From assembly GCF_011602365.1 (NCBI RefSeq), contig NZ_JAAONZ010000002.1, forward strand, positions 434,001 through 498,000: 64,000 nucleotides of DNA. The letters run 5' to 3'. This document shows, one piece after another, positions 23,732 through 32,478 of this stretch. Source of the DNA: Pseudomaricurvus hydrocarbonicus. GTDB lineage: Bacteria; Pseudomonadota; Gammaproteobacteria; Pseudomonadales; Cellvibrionaceae. Under the pieces are notes generated by a model. The model saw nothing but the letters and a program-made list of their open reading frames with translations. It had not been told where the DNA came from and searched no databases. A program made the position numbers and the translations under genes. The first letter of the stretch is position 1, and the number at the start of each line of letters is the position of its first letter.

Positions 23732-26227
23732 TCAGAAGTGATACTTGGCCTCAACACCAAAAGTTCTCGGCTCCCCCCTGATCAGGTCGTCCGATAAAAA
23801 TGATGAAGTATCAAAACCGGATACGTAGTAGGTCTTGTCGGTAACGTTTTTGCTCCAAAAAGACACTTCAAAGTCGGTAGCCATGTACGACAAACGCAAA
23901 TCCACCAGGGTATAAGCTTCTTGCATTTGTGATGATTTACCAGGCCCGTTTTGACTGGTTTTCTGGTCGTTGAACGGATCAAACCAAATGTCATCCTGGT
24001 AACGGACAACCGAAGACAGCTCCAGAGTTCCATCACCCAGCTCCATGATTTCCCAGTTCGAAAAAACGCTCACTGTCGTAGACGGTGCAAACGGGAATTC
24101 ATTACCGCCCAAATCCAAGCCGTTAACGATCACGCCGTCATCATATTCCGTATCCAGCAGACCCAGATTTACACCCAGGAGAAAGGTGTCTGTTACTATG
24201 GCTTCCATTTCTACTTCCAGGCCTTGCATAACGCCGGATGCATTGCGTAAAAAGCTGGTTGCCCCTACAACTTCTTGAACTTGTTGATCTTCGTACTCGG
24301 CCAGGAATAGAGTGGCGTTGAGCTGGATACGATCATCAAACAACCTGGATTTGACACCGATTTCGTAATTGTCCACAAATTCTGGCTCAACGAACGTAAC
24401 TTGGGACACGGATTGAGAAGCCTTGCCGTTAAAGGTACCAGCACGATAGCCGCGACTGTAGCTGGCAAAAGCCATAATCGAGTCTGTCGCTTTGTAATCG
24501 ACAATGAAGCGACCAGTATACTCATCCGATGCGCCTGTTAATGGGGCCAGCGTCTGATTCTGGTCCGGGGAGGCGTTGAGTGGAATGGCGTTGTATTGAG
24601 CCAATCCAGTAGTTAGATCGTAGAATGTAGAGCGTAAACCGCTTAATTCAAAGTCATCTTCGGTGTATCGCAGCCCCAGAGTCAGGGTGAGTGATTCAGT
24701 GACATCATGAGAACCTTCAAAATAGATCGCTTTAGATTCGCGTGACTGGGTGAACTGAGAAACAGCTCTAAAGCCTGAGGCGAGTAATGCCGGGTTACCA
24801 ACAAAAGCTCCGAGTCCAAGTGGTGCTGGCGCAATGTAGGAATCTACGGGTGGGTTGAAGGATGGATAAGCTGACAGGCCTGCATCGGTCAGAGCATCTG
24901 CGAGCTGTTGAGCCAGAGGGTTGCTGGCGCCCAGAGCGGCAAACGTGGCTGTTGAAATGCCTGCAAGATCAGCTTGAGGTCCGAAAAAAGTTTCATCGTT
25001 AAGCGTCTTAACCTCATCTTCGCCGTAGTAGGCACCGACAATGATTCGGGTTCTGTCAAAATCCCAGGACAGGCGTATATCTTGATTAAATTGATCGAAT
25101 TCAGAGTTGAAATCTACAAAACAGGCTTTGATGGGGAGCCCGTCACAATCTCTCGGTACACCCATGTCACCTTCCTGATAACCGGTAATCGAAGTCAGGG
25201 TCAGGTTGTCAGACAAATCCCAATTTACTGTCAGGCCGTAATCGTCTGCACTGGAAGAGTAGTGACCAGTTTGATCGGCAACGGCTTCGTCTTCGTCAGT
25301 GGCCCCAAACATTTCCCGGTTGTAGCCAAAAATATTGGCGTATTCACCCGTTGCATTGACCGGCCCGAATTCGTTGGTGATAGATGCTGCACCAATCGGG
25401 TTGGCTTCGCCGTGGGTGACAACAAAAGTGACTTCGACGGTATCCGTTGGGGTCCATACTGCCGTGGCGCGGAAAGCGCGATCATCAACTGAGGCAAAAT
25501 CTTCAGAAGTGAGGGCGTCAACTTGTTTTGTCCCCGGTGCACCTAAGAGCAATTCCGGGATGCTCTGAATGGTTTTAGGGGTTTTGTTTTCGATATAACC
25601 GTCCCCCTGATTTTCGGTGACAGCAAGGCGTACAGCGAGTTTATCCTGAATCAATGTGGTTTCAGTTGCCGCCTCTACTGACCAGCGATTGTAATTACCA
25701 TATTTTCCTTTCACATAGCCACTGAATTCGCCGACCTCACCCAATTGAGGCTTCACTGTGTGAACTGAAATAGCTCCCCCAGTGGTATTGCGACCAAACA
25801 AGGTTCCCTGAGGACCACGGATGACCTCGACTCTTTCAAGGTCGAACAGCTGCATTCCGTGGGTAGGCCGAAACTGTTTGTAGTCCTCATTAACATAGAA
25901 ACCAATAGGGGAGGCTGCATTGGGATTGAACTCGTTGGCAACGCTAACTCCACGCAATGCAAAGTTAGGCTGTGTGCGTCCGAATGGTGAAGAGACAACG
26001 AGAGAAGGAACCATACCCGTCATTTCTGAGGTTTCTGTAATCCCCCGGCGTTCCATAGCGCTGGAATCAAAAGCTGTTACCGCCAGCGGAACATCTTGCT
26101 GGGATTCTGCACGCTTTGTAGCCGTTACTATGACCTCTTCCAATTCGAAATTCGCTTGAGCACTTAAAGCTAATAATCCACCTGACATAGCTGCAACTGT
26201 ATGCATGAATTGTTTATTTTTTTTCAT
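23732..26227 (-). CDS. TonB-dependent outer-membrane receptor 2 (paralogue of receptor 1)
   Basis: An 831-residue TonB-dependent receptor with a signal peptide of about 25 residues (MKKNKQFMHTVAAMSGG... to AQANF), plug start LEEVIVTATKRAESQ, plug motif VEVIRGPQGTLFGRNTTGGAI, and terminal aromatic AKYHF. It aligns end to end with the receptor at 10251-12752, with near-identical stretches such as NPNAASPIGFYVNEDYK and RPTHGMQLFDLERVEVIRG. The main differences are in barrel loops. Two copies in one catabolic block suggest related but distinct ligands, or dosage. Its 130-bp AT-rich upstream spacer lacks the TATTGA-N8-TCAATA motif, so it is probably controlled differently from its twin. Confidence 0.93.
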   Translation of the reverse strand: MKKNKQFMHTVAAMSGGLLALSAQANFELEEVIVTATKRAESQQDVPLAVTAFDSSAMERRGITETSEMTGMVPSLVVSSPFGRTQPNFALRGVSVANEFNPNAASPIGFYVNEDYKQFRPTHGMQLFDLERVEVIRGPQGTLFGRNTTGGAISVHTVKPQLGEVGEFSGYVKGKYGNYNRWSVEAATETTLIQDKLAVRLAVTENQGDGYIENKTPKTIQSIPELLLGAPGTKQVDALTSEDFASVDDRAFRATAVWTPTDTVEVTFVVTHGEANPIGAASITNEFGPVNATGEYANIFGYNREMFGATDEDEAVADQTGHYSSSADDYGLTVNWDLSDNLTLTSITGYQEGDMGVPRDCDGLPIKACFVDFNSEFDQFNQDIRLSWDFDRTRIIVGAYYGEDEVKTLNDETFFGPQADLAGISTATFAALGASNPLAQQLADALTDAGLSAYPSFNPPVDSYIAPAPLGLGAFVGNPALLASGFRAVSQFTQSRESKAIYFEGSHDVTESLTLTLGLRYTEDDFELSGLRSTFYDLTTGLAQYNAIPLNASPDQNQTLAPLTGASDEYTGRFIVDYKATDSIMAFASYSRGYRAGTFNGKASQSVSQVTFVEPEFVDNYEIGVKSRLFDDRIQLNATLFLAEYEDQQVQEVVGATSFLRNASGVMQGLEVEMEAIVTDTFLLGVNLGLLDTEYDDGVIVNGLDLGGNEFPFAPSTTVSVFSNWEIMELGDGTLELSSVVRYQDDIWFDPFNDQKTSQNGPGKSSQMQEAYTLVDLRLSYMATDFEVSFWSKNVTDKTYYVSGFDTSSFLSDDLIRGEPRTFGVEAKYHF

Positions 26228-26357
26228 AAAACTCTCCTTATATTATTAACATTATTCTTATAAATTTAATTATATAGAGTAAATTTATATGCCATTTTTA
26301 TTCAATCAAATTCAGCAAATCTTTAATCATTACAGGATCAGATCAAACAAACGTGGT

Positions 26358-27248
26358 TTAAATTGTTTCGTAAGCCCTGGCAGCCATTTCATTTAACGAC
26401 AGCGTCTCGGATGCAATGTTCAACACAGCATCACAGCCCTTAGGCGGTTTTAAGTGCTTGGGGTTGTACCATGGCATAAATGCTTTCAGAACTCTTGGAA
26501 GCATAAACGTCGCCATACCAGTGTATGAACGAAACTTTCGCCAAAACCCTTTGAATCCACCGTCCACTCGACCAGCTTCAACATCCTGTTTCAACATATA
26601 TTCACTAAGCGGCACAACGAAACCCAACAAGTGACTGGTAGCAAAAATGATGCCTCGAATACGACGCCAATAACTGCCATAAAGTGCTTCCACCACATTA
26701 AACGCACAACAACGGTGCTCGTATTCTTCCGCCAGATGCCAGCGCCATAAAGACAACGTCATCAAATCCACACCCTGCTCCGTCAAACGTTTATTGGCCT
26801 GTACCAGGAAATATTCTGCCAATATTGGACCGACCGTTTCGAACCCTTCTGCGTAATGCATACAGAAGTCCAAATCCATTTCTTTATCAAAACGTATGTA
26901 ATCCGATTTTAATCGGTCAAGATGCTGGGTAATTTCCGGATATAGACCTGACTCCACGACTTTTTCATTAAACTTTAAATGCGCTTTAGTGTGGTTGGCT
27001 TCCTGTTGACAAAACAGCTCACAATCCCGGAACAAATCATCTCGACCTTCTGGTAAATGCTTTTTAGCTTGTGCTAAAGCACGTATCAGGTGGCCTTCCA
27101 GCATCGGCAAGCCAATACTGACGGCATTCCAGAATTGAGCTAACTCAGGATCCGATGGCAGCCAATCAATTCTTGCTTCAGAAAAGTCTGCCTCAATTTT
27201 TCTTACCACTAATTCACTGTCAGAAGTTCTCAAGGTATCAACCTCCAT
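26358..27248 (-). CDS. Predicted metal-dependent hydrolase, PF10118 family (ferritin-like helical)
   Basis: A 296-residue protein matching the pattern of the uncharacterised Metal_hydrol family. It shows repeated helix motifs with possible metal ligands: MLEGHLIRALAQ, CELFCQQEANHTKAH, HYAEGFETVGPILAEYF and WHLAEEYEHRCCAFNV. The spacing of Glu and EEYEH/EANH resembles four-helix ferritin-like metal sites, but no activity is established for the family. It is divergently placed against the membrane-protein/epoxide-hydrolase unit, and the intervening region has four copies of the block palindrome. It is therefore almost certainly part of the same regulon. A role in oxygen- or metal-dependent processing of the substrate is conjecture. 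Confidence 0.75.
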   Translation of the reverse strand: MEVDTLRTSDSELVVRKIEADFSEARIDWLPSDPELAQFWNAVSIGLPMLEGHLIRALAQAKKHLPEGRDDLFRDCELFCQQEANHTKAHLKFNEKVVESGLYPEITQHLDRLKSDYIRFDKEMDLDFCMHYAEGFETVGPILAEYFLVQANKRLTEQGVDLMTLSLWRWHLAEEYEHRCCAFNVVEALYGSYWRRIRGIIFATSHLLGFVVPLSEYMLKQDVEAGRVDGGFKGFWRKFRSYTGMATFMLPRVLKAFMPWYNPKHLKPPKGCDAVLNIASETLSLNEMAARAYETI

Positions 27249-27314
27249 ATAACTTTAAAAAATTAGGGCACCTTTAACAGCTACCTCGCATTTATCGAAG
27301 CCCTAAAAACGCCC

Positions 27315-27457
27315 TATTGACCAAGATATCAATAAATATATTTGCTATTGATACAATTATCAATAACTTTTTACAAAGAAATATTAGATCAGACGCCAAA
27401 TCTATATTGACAAATATATCAATACAAGTAAGGATAGTATTAACTCGAATATCAATA
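27315..27457. promoter_or_regulatory. Array of four 20-bp operators in a divergent promoter region
   Basis: TATTGA-N8-TCAATA occurs at 27315-27334, 27346-27365 and 27405-27424, and TATTAA-N8-TCAATA at 27438-27457. Spacings of 31, 59 and 33 bp suggest stacked dimers, about three helical turns apart or twice that. They lie between the PF10118 gene (leftward) and the membrane-protein gene (rightward). Confidence 0.72.
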
Positions 27458-27564
27458 GCATTATGTGACTAGATAATAACCCTAATAGAGCCAAAATCCG
27501 GGACCAGCTCACCCAAGCTGCACCACTCTTTTGGCACCTAAACATCTCAGCAGGAGTAATCACA

Positions 27565-28344
27565 ATGCCCGTGCAACCCATTGACCACCCTCTAAACCTC
27601 ACCATGCAAACAATATTAACGGTCGGCAGCTGGAGCTTAACTCTGGTGTTTCTGATCATGGCGGTTATAAAAGACAAACGTGATGGCTGTCCGTTTTACA
27701 CATTATTGGTACTGGCAGGACTTTGCGGTGCCTACGCTGAACCACTCTACGATGTTGGCTTCATGCTGTGGTTTTACACTCCAGGCATTTGGTCCCACTT
27801 TACCGCGTTCGCGATACCCCAACCGAACTGGACCCATAGCGGTTATGTTGTTCTCTATTCCGGCACTGCGATGCTTATTGTGGAGGCCATACGCAATGGC
27901 CTTGATAGAACTGGGTTATTCAAGTGGTGGTTGATAGCACTGTCCATGTCTATGGCTTTCGAAATCACGGGGATTAATTGCGGTGCTTACACCTATTGGG
28001 GTCCTCATGCTTTCCGCATTTTTGATTACCCGCTGGTGATCGGTGTTCTGGAGGCTACACAAGTAATTTGCTACAGCGTCATTGCTTCCTTAATCCGAAC
28101 ACGGGCAACCAGTAACCTTCAATTTCTGGGGCTATTAGTGTTGTTCCCGTCGACCTTCTTTATGATAAATTTTGGGGTAGGCTCTCCGGTTATTATTGGC
28201 CTTCACTGGCCCACTGTGACCCCCTGGCTAGTGCAAGTAACCAGTATCATCAGCATTCTGGCCTCTATATACTGCGTTTATATCGCGTCTAAAGTACTAC
28301 CCGCTACCAGAATAACGCCACAGGCTACCCCTCTGATGTCTTAA
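27565..28344 (+). CDS. Multi-pass inner-membrane protein of unknown function
   Basis: A 259-residue very hydrophobic protein with about seven predicted membrane spans, for example SWSLTLVFLIMAVI, YTLLVLAGLCGAYAEPLYDVGFMLWFY, VVLYSGTAMLIVEAI, WWLIALSMSMAF, VLEATQVICYSVIASLI, FLGLLVLFPSTFFMINF and LVQVTSIISILASIYCVYI. I do not recognise the family. Conserved-looking polar spots inside spans are AEPLYD and FEITGINCGAYTYWG. A ribosome site (AGCAGGAG) precedes the ATG. It is the first gene of a unit continuing with epoxide hydrolase and rubredoxin and lies behind the four-operator array. Membrane uptake of the hydrocarbon or a membrane redox partner are possible roles, neither shown by the sequence. 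Confidence 0.75.
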   Translation: MPVQPIDHPLNLTMQTILTVGSWSLTLVFLIMAVIKDKRDGCPFYTLLVLAGLCGAYAEPLYDVGFMLWFYTPGIWSHFTAFAIPQPNWTHSGYVVLYSGTAMLIVEAIRNGLDRTGLFKWWLIALSMSMAFEITGINCGAYTYWGPHAFRIFDYPLVIGVLEATQVICYSVIASLIRTRATSNLQFLGLLVLFPSTFFMINFGVGSPVIIGLHWPTVTPWLVQVTSIISILASIYCVYIASKVLPATRITPQATPLMS

Positions 28345-28439
28345 GTCATACACGTTATCCGATCAAAAGCCATCCCCTATTCCGCTAAGTGCCAGATTGA
28401 ATGAAGCTCACATTACGAGCCAGATAAGCGAACTAAACT

Positions 28440-29576
28440 ATGACTAGCATCACCCCCTTCACGGTTAACATTGAACAGCAACAGCTGGACGATTTGGCGT
28501 TACGACTGAGACTCACCCGATGGCCAGAGCAAGAAACGGTCATTGATTGGTGTCAAGGTGCGCCTTTAAAGGCGGTTAAAGATCTAGTGGATTACTGGCA
28601 ACATGATTACGACTGGCGGCGCTGTGAGCGCAGACTTAATCAGTACCCGCAGTTCGTCACCACGATTGACGGTTTGCCTATTCACTTTATGCATATCCAA
28701 TCGCCACACGACGACGCCACCCCCATGATCATGACCCACGGCTGGCCGGGTTCAATCATTGAATTTTTGGAGGTAATTGAACCACTGACCAACCCCACCG
28801 CCCATGGAGGGGAAGCGAGTGATGCCTTTCATCTGGTGATTCCATCGCTTCCCGGATTTGGATTTTCCGGCAAGCCGGTACACTCGGGCTGGAACCTTGA
28901 GCGCATTGCTAACGCCTGGATCACACTAATGGAACGACTGGAATACCGCCAGTTCGTCGCGCAAGGGGGCGATTGGGGTTCGGCAGTAACCTCGACCATC
29001 GGAAAAATTAACCCACCCTCATGCCTTGGGATTCATTTAAATCTTGTGATCATTAACCCTGTCTTAGTGGATATAGAAAACCTGACCCAACTTGAGCAAA
29101 CCGCGCTGGCGAAAATGGAACACTATGAGCGATGGGATAGTGGTTACAGCAAACAGCAGTCCACCAGGCCACAAACCGTCGGTTATTCGCTGGTGGATTC
29201 ACCGGTTGGGTTGGCCTCCTGGATATACGAAAAATACTTCGCCTGGACTGACAATAACGGCAAACCAGAAGACGTACTCAGTTACGATCAAATGCTCGAC
29301 AACATTATGATCTATTGGCTAAACGCAACCGGGGCTTCATCTGCCCGCCTTTACTGGGAAAGCTTTAACTCTATTTTCACTGACAATATTGACATCCCTA
29401 CTGGTATTAGTTTATTTCCCAAAGAAATATTTCTGACCTCTGAACGCTGGGCTGAAAAAGTCTACACCAAATTACACTATTGGAATGAATGTGAAAAAGG
29501 CGGTCATTTTGCGGCTTTTGAGCAACCCAATATTTTCATCTCTGAAGTAAGAAGTTCCTTCAGATCGATTCGTTAA
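28440..29576 (+). CDS. Epoxide hydrolase (EHN + alpha/beta hydrolase)
   Basis: A 378-residue epoxide hydrolase of the microsomal/juvenile-hormone type. The N-terminal EHN region (about residues 4-110) starts FTVNIEQQQLDDLALRLRLTRWPEQ. The alpha/beta core has the oxyanion motif HGWPGS (100-105), nucleophile D178 in GGDWGS, a lid-tyrosine region KYFAWTD, and catalytic H356 in GGHFAAFEQP near the end. It opens an epoxide to a vicinal diol, the natural next step after an alkene-epoxidising diiron monooxygenase. It lies 95 bp after the membrane-protein gene and 28 bp before rubredoxin. Known group 4 alkene monooxygenase pathways use a coenzyme M transferase for this step; none is seen here, so hydrolysis appears to replace it. 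Confidence 0.92.
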   Translation: MTSITPFTVNIEQQQLDDLALRLRLTRWPEQETVIDWCQGAPLKAVKDLVDYWQHDYDWRRCERRLNQYPQFVTTIDGLPIHFMHIQSPHDDATPMIMTHGWPGSIIEFLEVIEPLTNPTAHGGEASDAFHLVIPSLPGFGFSGKPVHSGWNLERIANAWITLMERLEYRQFVAQGGDWGSAVTSTIGKINPPSCLGIHLNLVIINPVLVDIENLTQLEQTALAKMEHYERWDSGYSKQQSTRPQTVGYSLVDSPVGLASWIYEKYFAWTDNNGKPEDVLSYDQMLDNIMIYWLNATGASSARLYWESFNSIFTDNIDIPTGISLFPKEIFLTSERWAEKVYTKLHYWNECEKGGHFAAFEQPNIFISEVRSSFRSIR

Positions 29577-29604
29577 TAAACAAACTTAGGCTATAAGGTG
29601 ATTT

Positions 29605-29769
29605 ATGAACAAATGGCACTGCTTTATCTGTGACTGGACCTATGACGAGTCGATAGGTGATCCAGAATCCGGAATTGAGCCCGGTACAAAATTTGAAGAC
29701 ATTCCTGACGACTGGATGTGCCCTGACTGCGGTGTCGGCAAAGAAGATTTTGAACTTCTGGAGGAGTAG
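29605..29769 (+). CDS. Rubredoxin
   Basis: A 54-residue rubredoxin, a one-iron electron carrier. All four iron cysteines are present as C6-x2-C9 (CFIC) and C39-x2-C42 (CPDCG). The usual [20 protein letters not shown] block is intact and the length is standard. An AAGG stretch lies about 10 bp before the ATG. It starts 28 bp after the epoxide hydrolase stop, so it is probably in the same transcript. Rubredoxins commonly feed membrane alkane hydroxylases, but no AlkB-like gene is in the window. It may serve a hydroxylase elsewhere, or the PF10118 protein if that is a diiron enzyme. Either partner is speculative. Confidence 0.93.
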   Translation: MNKWHCFICDWTYDESIGDPESGIEPGTKFEDIPDDWMCPDCGVGKEDFELLEE

Positions 29770-30246
29770 TTCAAGCTGAGCGATCAATAAAATATATAAA
29801 ACCAAGAGGCTTACCTAATCAGGGAAGGTTTGCACATTCCGCTCATCAAGAATTCTGTACAAAGATTCACGTCCGGCATCCGCATCGGTAGACTTTATTG
29901 GTAAAATGAATACATCCAGTATCGAACATGTAGTCAGCCAGGATTGGGGCTTCATAACACAGCTGCTCCCGCAAGTCGATGGGGAGCATAGTGTGGTAAT
30001 CAGGTGGGCTTGGCAATGGATAATCTATTCGAGTAATGCGGTAGTTATTAGATTGTGGAAGAGCCTACCAAAATCAGAGATTAAAAGTTTTTTTGAATAT
30101 AAATAGATTATCACTCCAGTATTTCAACCTTAAAGAAGCATAAATGTCTCTTCAAAACCATGCATCATCGATGAAAAAAGATTCATCTGAAAATAAATTC
30201 AATTTCATGGAGCAGATAAATGCAATTTTATACTGAGTGCTTAACC
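29770..30246. other. Spacer between rubredoxin and the insertion sequence
   Basis: About 480 bp of AT-rich DNA. A 66-codon rightward frame (29906-30106) begins MNTSSIEHVVSQDWGF and matches nothing I recognise. It could be a small hypothetical gene or debris at the edge of the mobile region. No RNA gene was seen. Confidence 0.35.
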
Positions 30247-31526
30247 GGCTGTTGAAAAACCCCAAAAATGAGACAATACCGCCATCGTATATCAGGTGAA
30301 GAACAATGCGCGGCGATTCAACTAATCAGGGTGAACTTTTCAGCTATGTCAGTCTGGAAGCCCGTATTCCAGACAATCACCCCATTCGCAAAGTACGCAA
30401 GATCGTCGATACCGCACTGGTAGAGATTGAACCGGCCTTTAACGATATGTATTCATCGGTAGGCAGGCCATCTATTCCGCCTGAACAACTGATTCGATCC
30501 ATGCTGTTGCAGATCTTCTTTACTATTCGCTCAGAGCGACAGCTGGTGGAAAGACTGGACTACGACTTGATGTTCCGCTGGTTTGTAGGCTTGAGTATGG
30601 ATGATCGCGTCTGGAATCACTCGGTATTTTCCAAGAACCGGGATCGTCTGATGCGGGACAATATTGATGAACTGTTCTTCGACGCTATTAAAAAGCAGGC
30701 GTACGCCAAGAAGCTGATGTCCCGTGATCACTTCTCCGTAGACGGAACCCTGCTGGAGGCCTGTGCGTCGATGAAGTCATTTAAGCCCAAGGAAGGATCA
30801 GACGATGATGATGGAGAGAACTTCCACGGCCAAAAGCGCAGTAACAGAACTCACAAGTCCACGACAGATGGCGATGCCAAACTGTATAGAAAGAGCGCAG
30901 GCAAAGAATCTCGCCTGTGCCACATGGGACATTTATTGACCGAAAATCGTAACGGCCTGATTGTTGAGGCGGAAGTCACAGAAGCCGGTACACGTCAGGA
31001 ATGGGATGCGGGTACGACCATGTTGGCCGCTCAGGGTTCGCGTCCGGGAATGACTGTCGGTGCGGACAGGGGCTACGACACGGGAGAATTTGTCGATGGC
31101 TGTCGAGGCTTGACGATTACCCCGCATGTTGCTCAGAAGTCAGTTGGGAGTGTGATTGATGGCAGGACGACAAAATCCTGGGGCTATCGAATCAGCCAGA
31201 TCAAACAAAAACACATTGAAGAATGCTTTGGTTGGATGAAAGAGTTTGGTCTGATGCGTAAACTACGCCATGTGGGACGGGCAAAGACCGCCTGGATTTT
31301 CCGATTTACGGCAGCGGCTTATAACGTAACCCGGCTGAAGGGGTTATTGGCCTGAATCTGGTCCAGAAAGGCTCGATTTTCGTCAAACAAAACCACTAAC
31401 ATGTTCAAAATATAAAATTGAACACAGCCGATGGTTTGAAACGGTCAGGAAAAGGAAATCTTCACCCCAAGGCGGAGTGTATTTACCGTTAAGAATTTAC
31501 AGGCAGACTGTGTTTTTTCAACAGCT
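30247..31526 (+). mobile_element. IS5-like insertion sequence
   Basis: About 1.28 kb bounded by imperfect terminal inverted repeats. The left end GGCTGTTGAAAAACCCC (30247-30263) matches the reverse complement of the right end (about 31510-31526) at 14 of 17 positions, including an unbroken GCTGTTGAAAAA. It holds one transposase gene. I see no clear target duplication, which may mean flanking rearrangement. It sits at the junction between the catabolic block and the conjugative-element remnant. Confidence 0.75.
30306..31355 (+). CDS. Transposase, IS5/IS1182-like DDE family
   Basis: A 349-residue DDE transposase. The N-terminal region has LFSYVSLEARIPDNHPIRKVR and RSERQLVERLDYDLMFRWFVGL, the DNA-binding part typical of this group. 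The catalytic triad is probably D146 (FSVDGTLLEA), an Asp in TVGADRGYDTGEF, and the Glu of KHIEECFGWMKEFG, the YREK-like helix. The frame is intact, with full-length features and a C-terminal RFTAAAYNVTRLKGLLA, so the element could still be active. It lies inside the inverted repeats described for the IS. Confidence 0.92.
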   Translation: MRGDSTNQGELFSYVSLEARIPDNHPIRKVRKIVDTALVEIEPAFNDMYSSVGRPSIPPEQLIRSMLLQIFFTIRSERQLVERLDYDLMFRWFVGLSMDDRVWNHSVFSKNRDRLMRDNIDELFFDAIKKQAYAKKLMSRDHFSVDGTLLEACASMKSFKPKEGSDDDDGENFHGQKRSNRTHKSTTDGDAKLYRKSAGKESRLCHMGHLLTENRNGLIVEAEVTEAGTRQEWDAGTTMLAAQGSRPGMTVGADRGYDTGEFVDGCRGLTITPHVAQKSVGSVIDGRTTKSWGYRISQIKQKHIEECFGWMKEFGLMRKLRHVGRAKTAWIFRFTAAAYNVTRLKGLLA

Positions 31527-31712
31527 GCTAGGGTGCTAGGGGCTTGCCAGTCTGACACTCGCTCCGAAACCCCACCAGCAACAGTTGCCGCAACCACTCC
31601 GTCTGCCGGCCTTTCGGCAAGCGGTAGAGGCGCTGCAACACCACCGCCTCCAGTGGCACCCGGGTATCCAGGGAAAGCTTGAACTGTTGTTGGGGGCCAG
31701 TGGCCATTGCGC

Positions 31713-32374
31713 CTATGCATCAACCAGCGGGTCGCGATCCGGCTCCCCGTCCCGTCGAAATGCCGTCGGCCGCAGGGACGGCAATCGGTCACCCTGCAGG
31801 ACCTCAATCGGCACCTCCCCCATCCGCGCCCGCTCAACACGCGGCGCACCCATCGACCGCTGCCCTTGAGTTGATCCAGGAGTGCATCGGGAATCGTCAT
31901 GCCTACGTGCCGCAAAGTCATCGCGGTACACACCACTTGGTCGTAATCCGCCAGCAACTGCGCGGCCCGAAAGGCGTATGGGCTGGCAAACTGCAGCGAG
32001 ACCCGCTGAGGCCGCTCAGAGTGGGCAATGCTCACCTCCAGCCCCTCCGCCGAGGCGATCAACGCCTCCAGCAACTGCTGCAATCGACACAGCTGGGCTC
32101 GACTGCCGGCAATGCCCTCTTCCACTTTCAGCAGCCACCAATCGGCGTAGGGGTCGTCCATCCTGGCGGCCTGCCACAGGGTTCGCAAGCGCTCGGCAAA
32201 CCCCAGTAACCCCACGATGACGGGTTTACCCTCCTCGGCCCGACGCCCACGAATCAACGCCTGAGCCTGATAGGTCTGCAGCGTCAGCCAGACGTCACCC
32301 TGCAAGCCACCCGTTCTGGCCAGGTGCGCACTCGGTGGGATTGCGTCGAAATCGATGTCAGTGTCTGAACTCAT
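31713..32374 (-). pseudogene. ICE protein, PFL_4669 family, frameshifted near its 3' end
   Basis: The first ~180 codons (from the start near 32374) read as a PFL_4669-family integrative conjugative element protein: ARTGGLQGDVWLTLQTYQAQALIRGRR, then GKPVIVGLLGFAERLRTLW, DPYADWWLLKVEE and LRHVGMTIPDALLDQLKGSGRWVRRVL. Near 31835 the family-like reading moves to another frame, ERARMGEVPIEVLQGDRLPSLRP, which stops at 31713. The corrected length would be about 220 residues, the normal size. In its own frame the protein instead runs into unrelated sequence until 31445. The role in the element is unknown; it is normally next to the STY4528-like replication gene, as here. A sequencing error at the shift cannot be excluded. 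Confidence 0.75.
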
Positions 32375-32478
32375 GGTTCGTGCCCACAGCGGAAAATCTA
32401 CGCCCTATGAACTCACGATGAAGGCGCGGGCTCCACACAAAATCCCGTCGGCGTGTGGTGTCCTTATCCGAAGGGATT

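Noticed and set aside
30246-31430. Shorter IS boundary ending at ACAGCCG (31430)
   Set aside because: Only 7 bp match the left end, whereas the sequence at about 31510-31526 matches the left terminal repeat at 14 of 17 positions.
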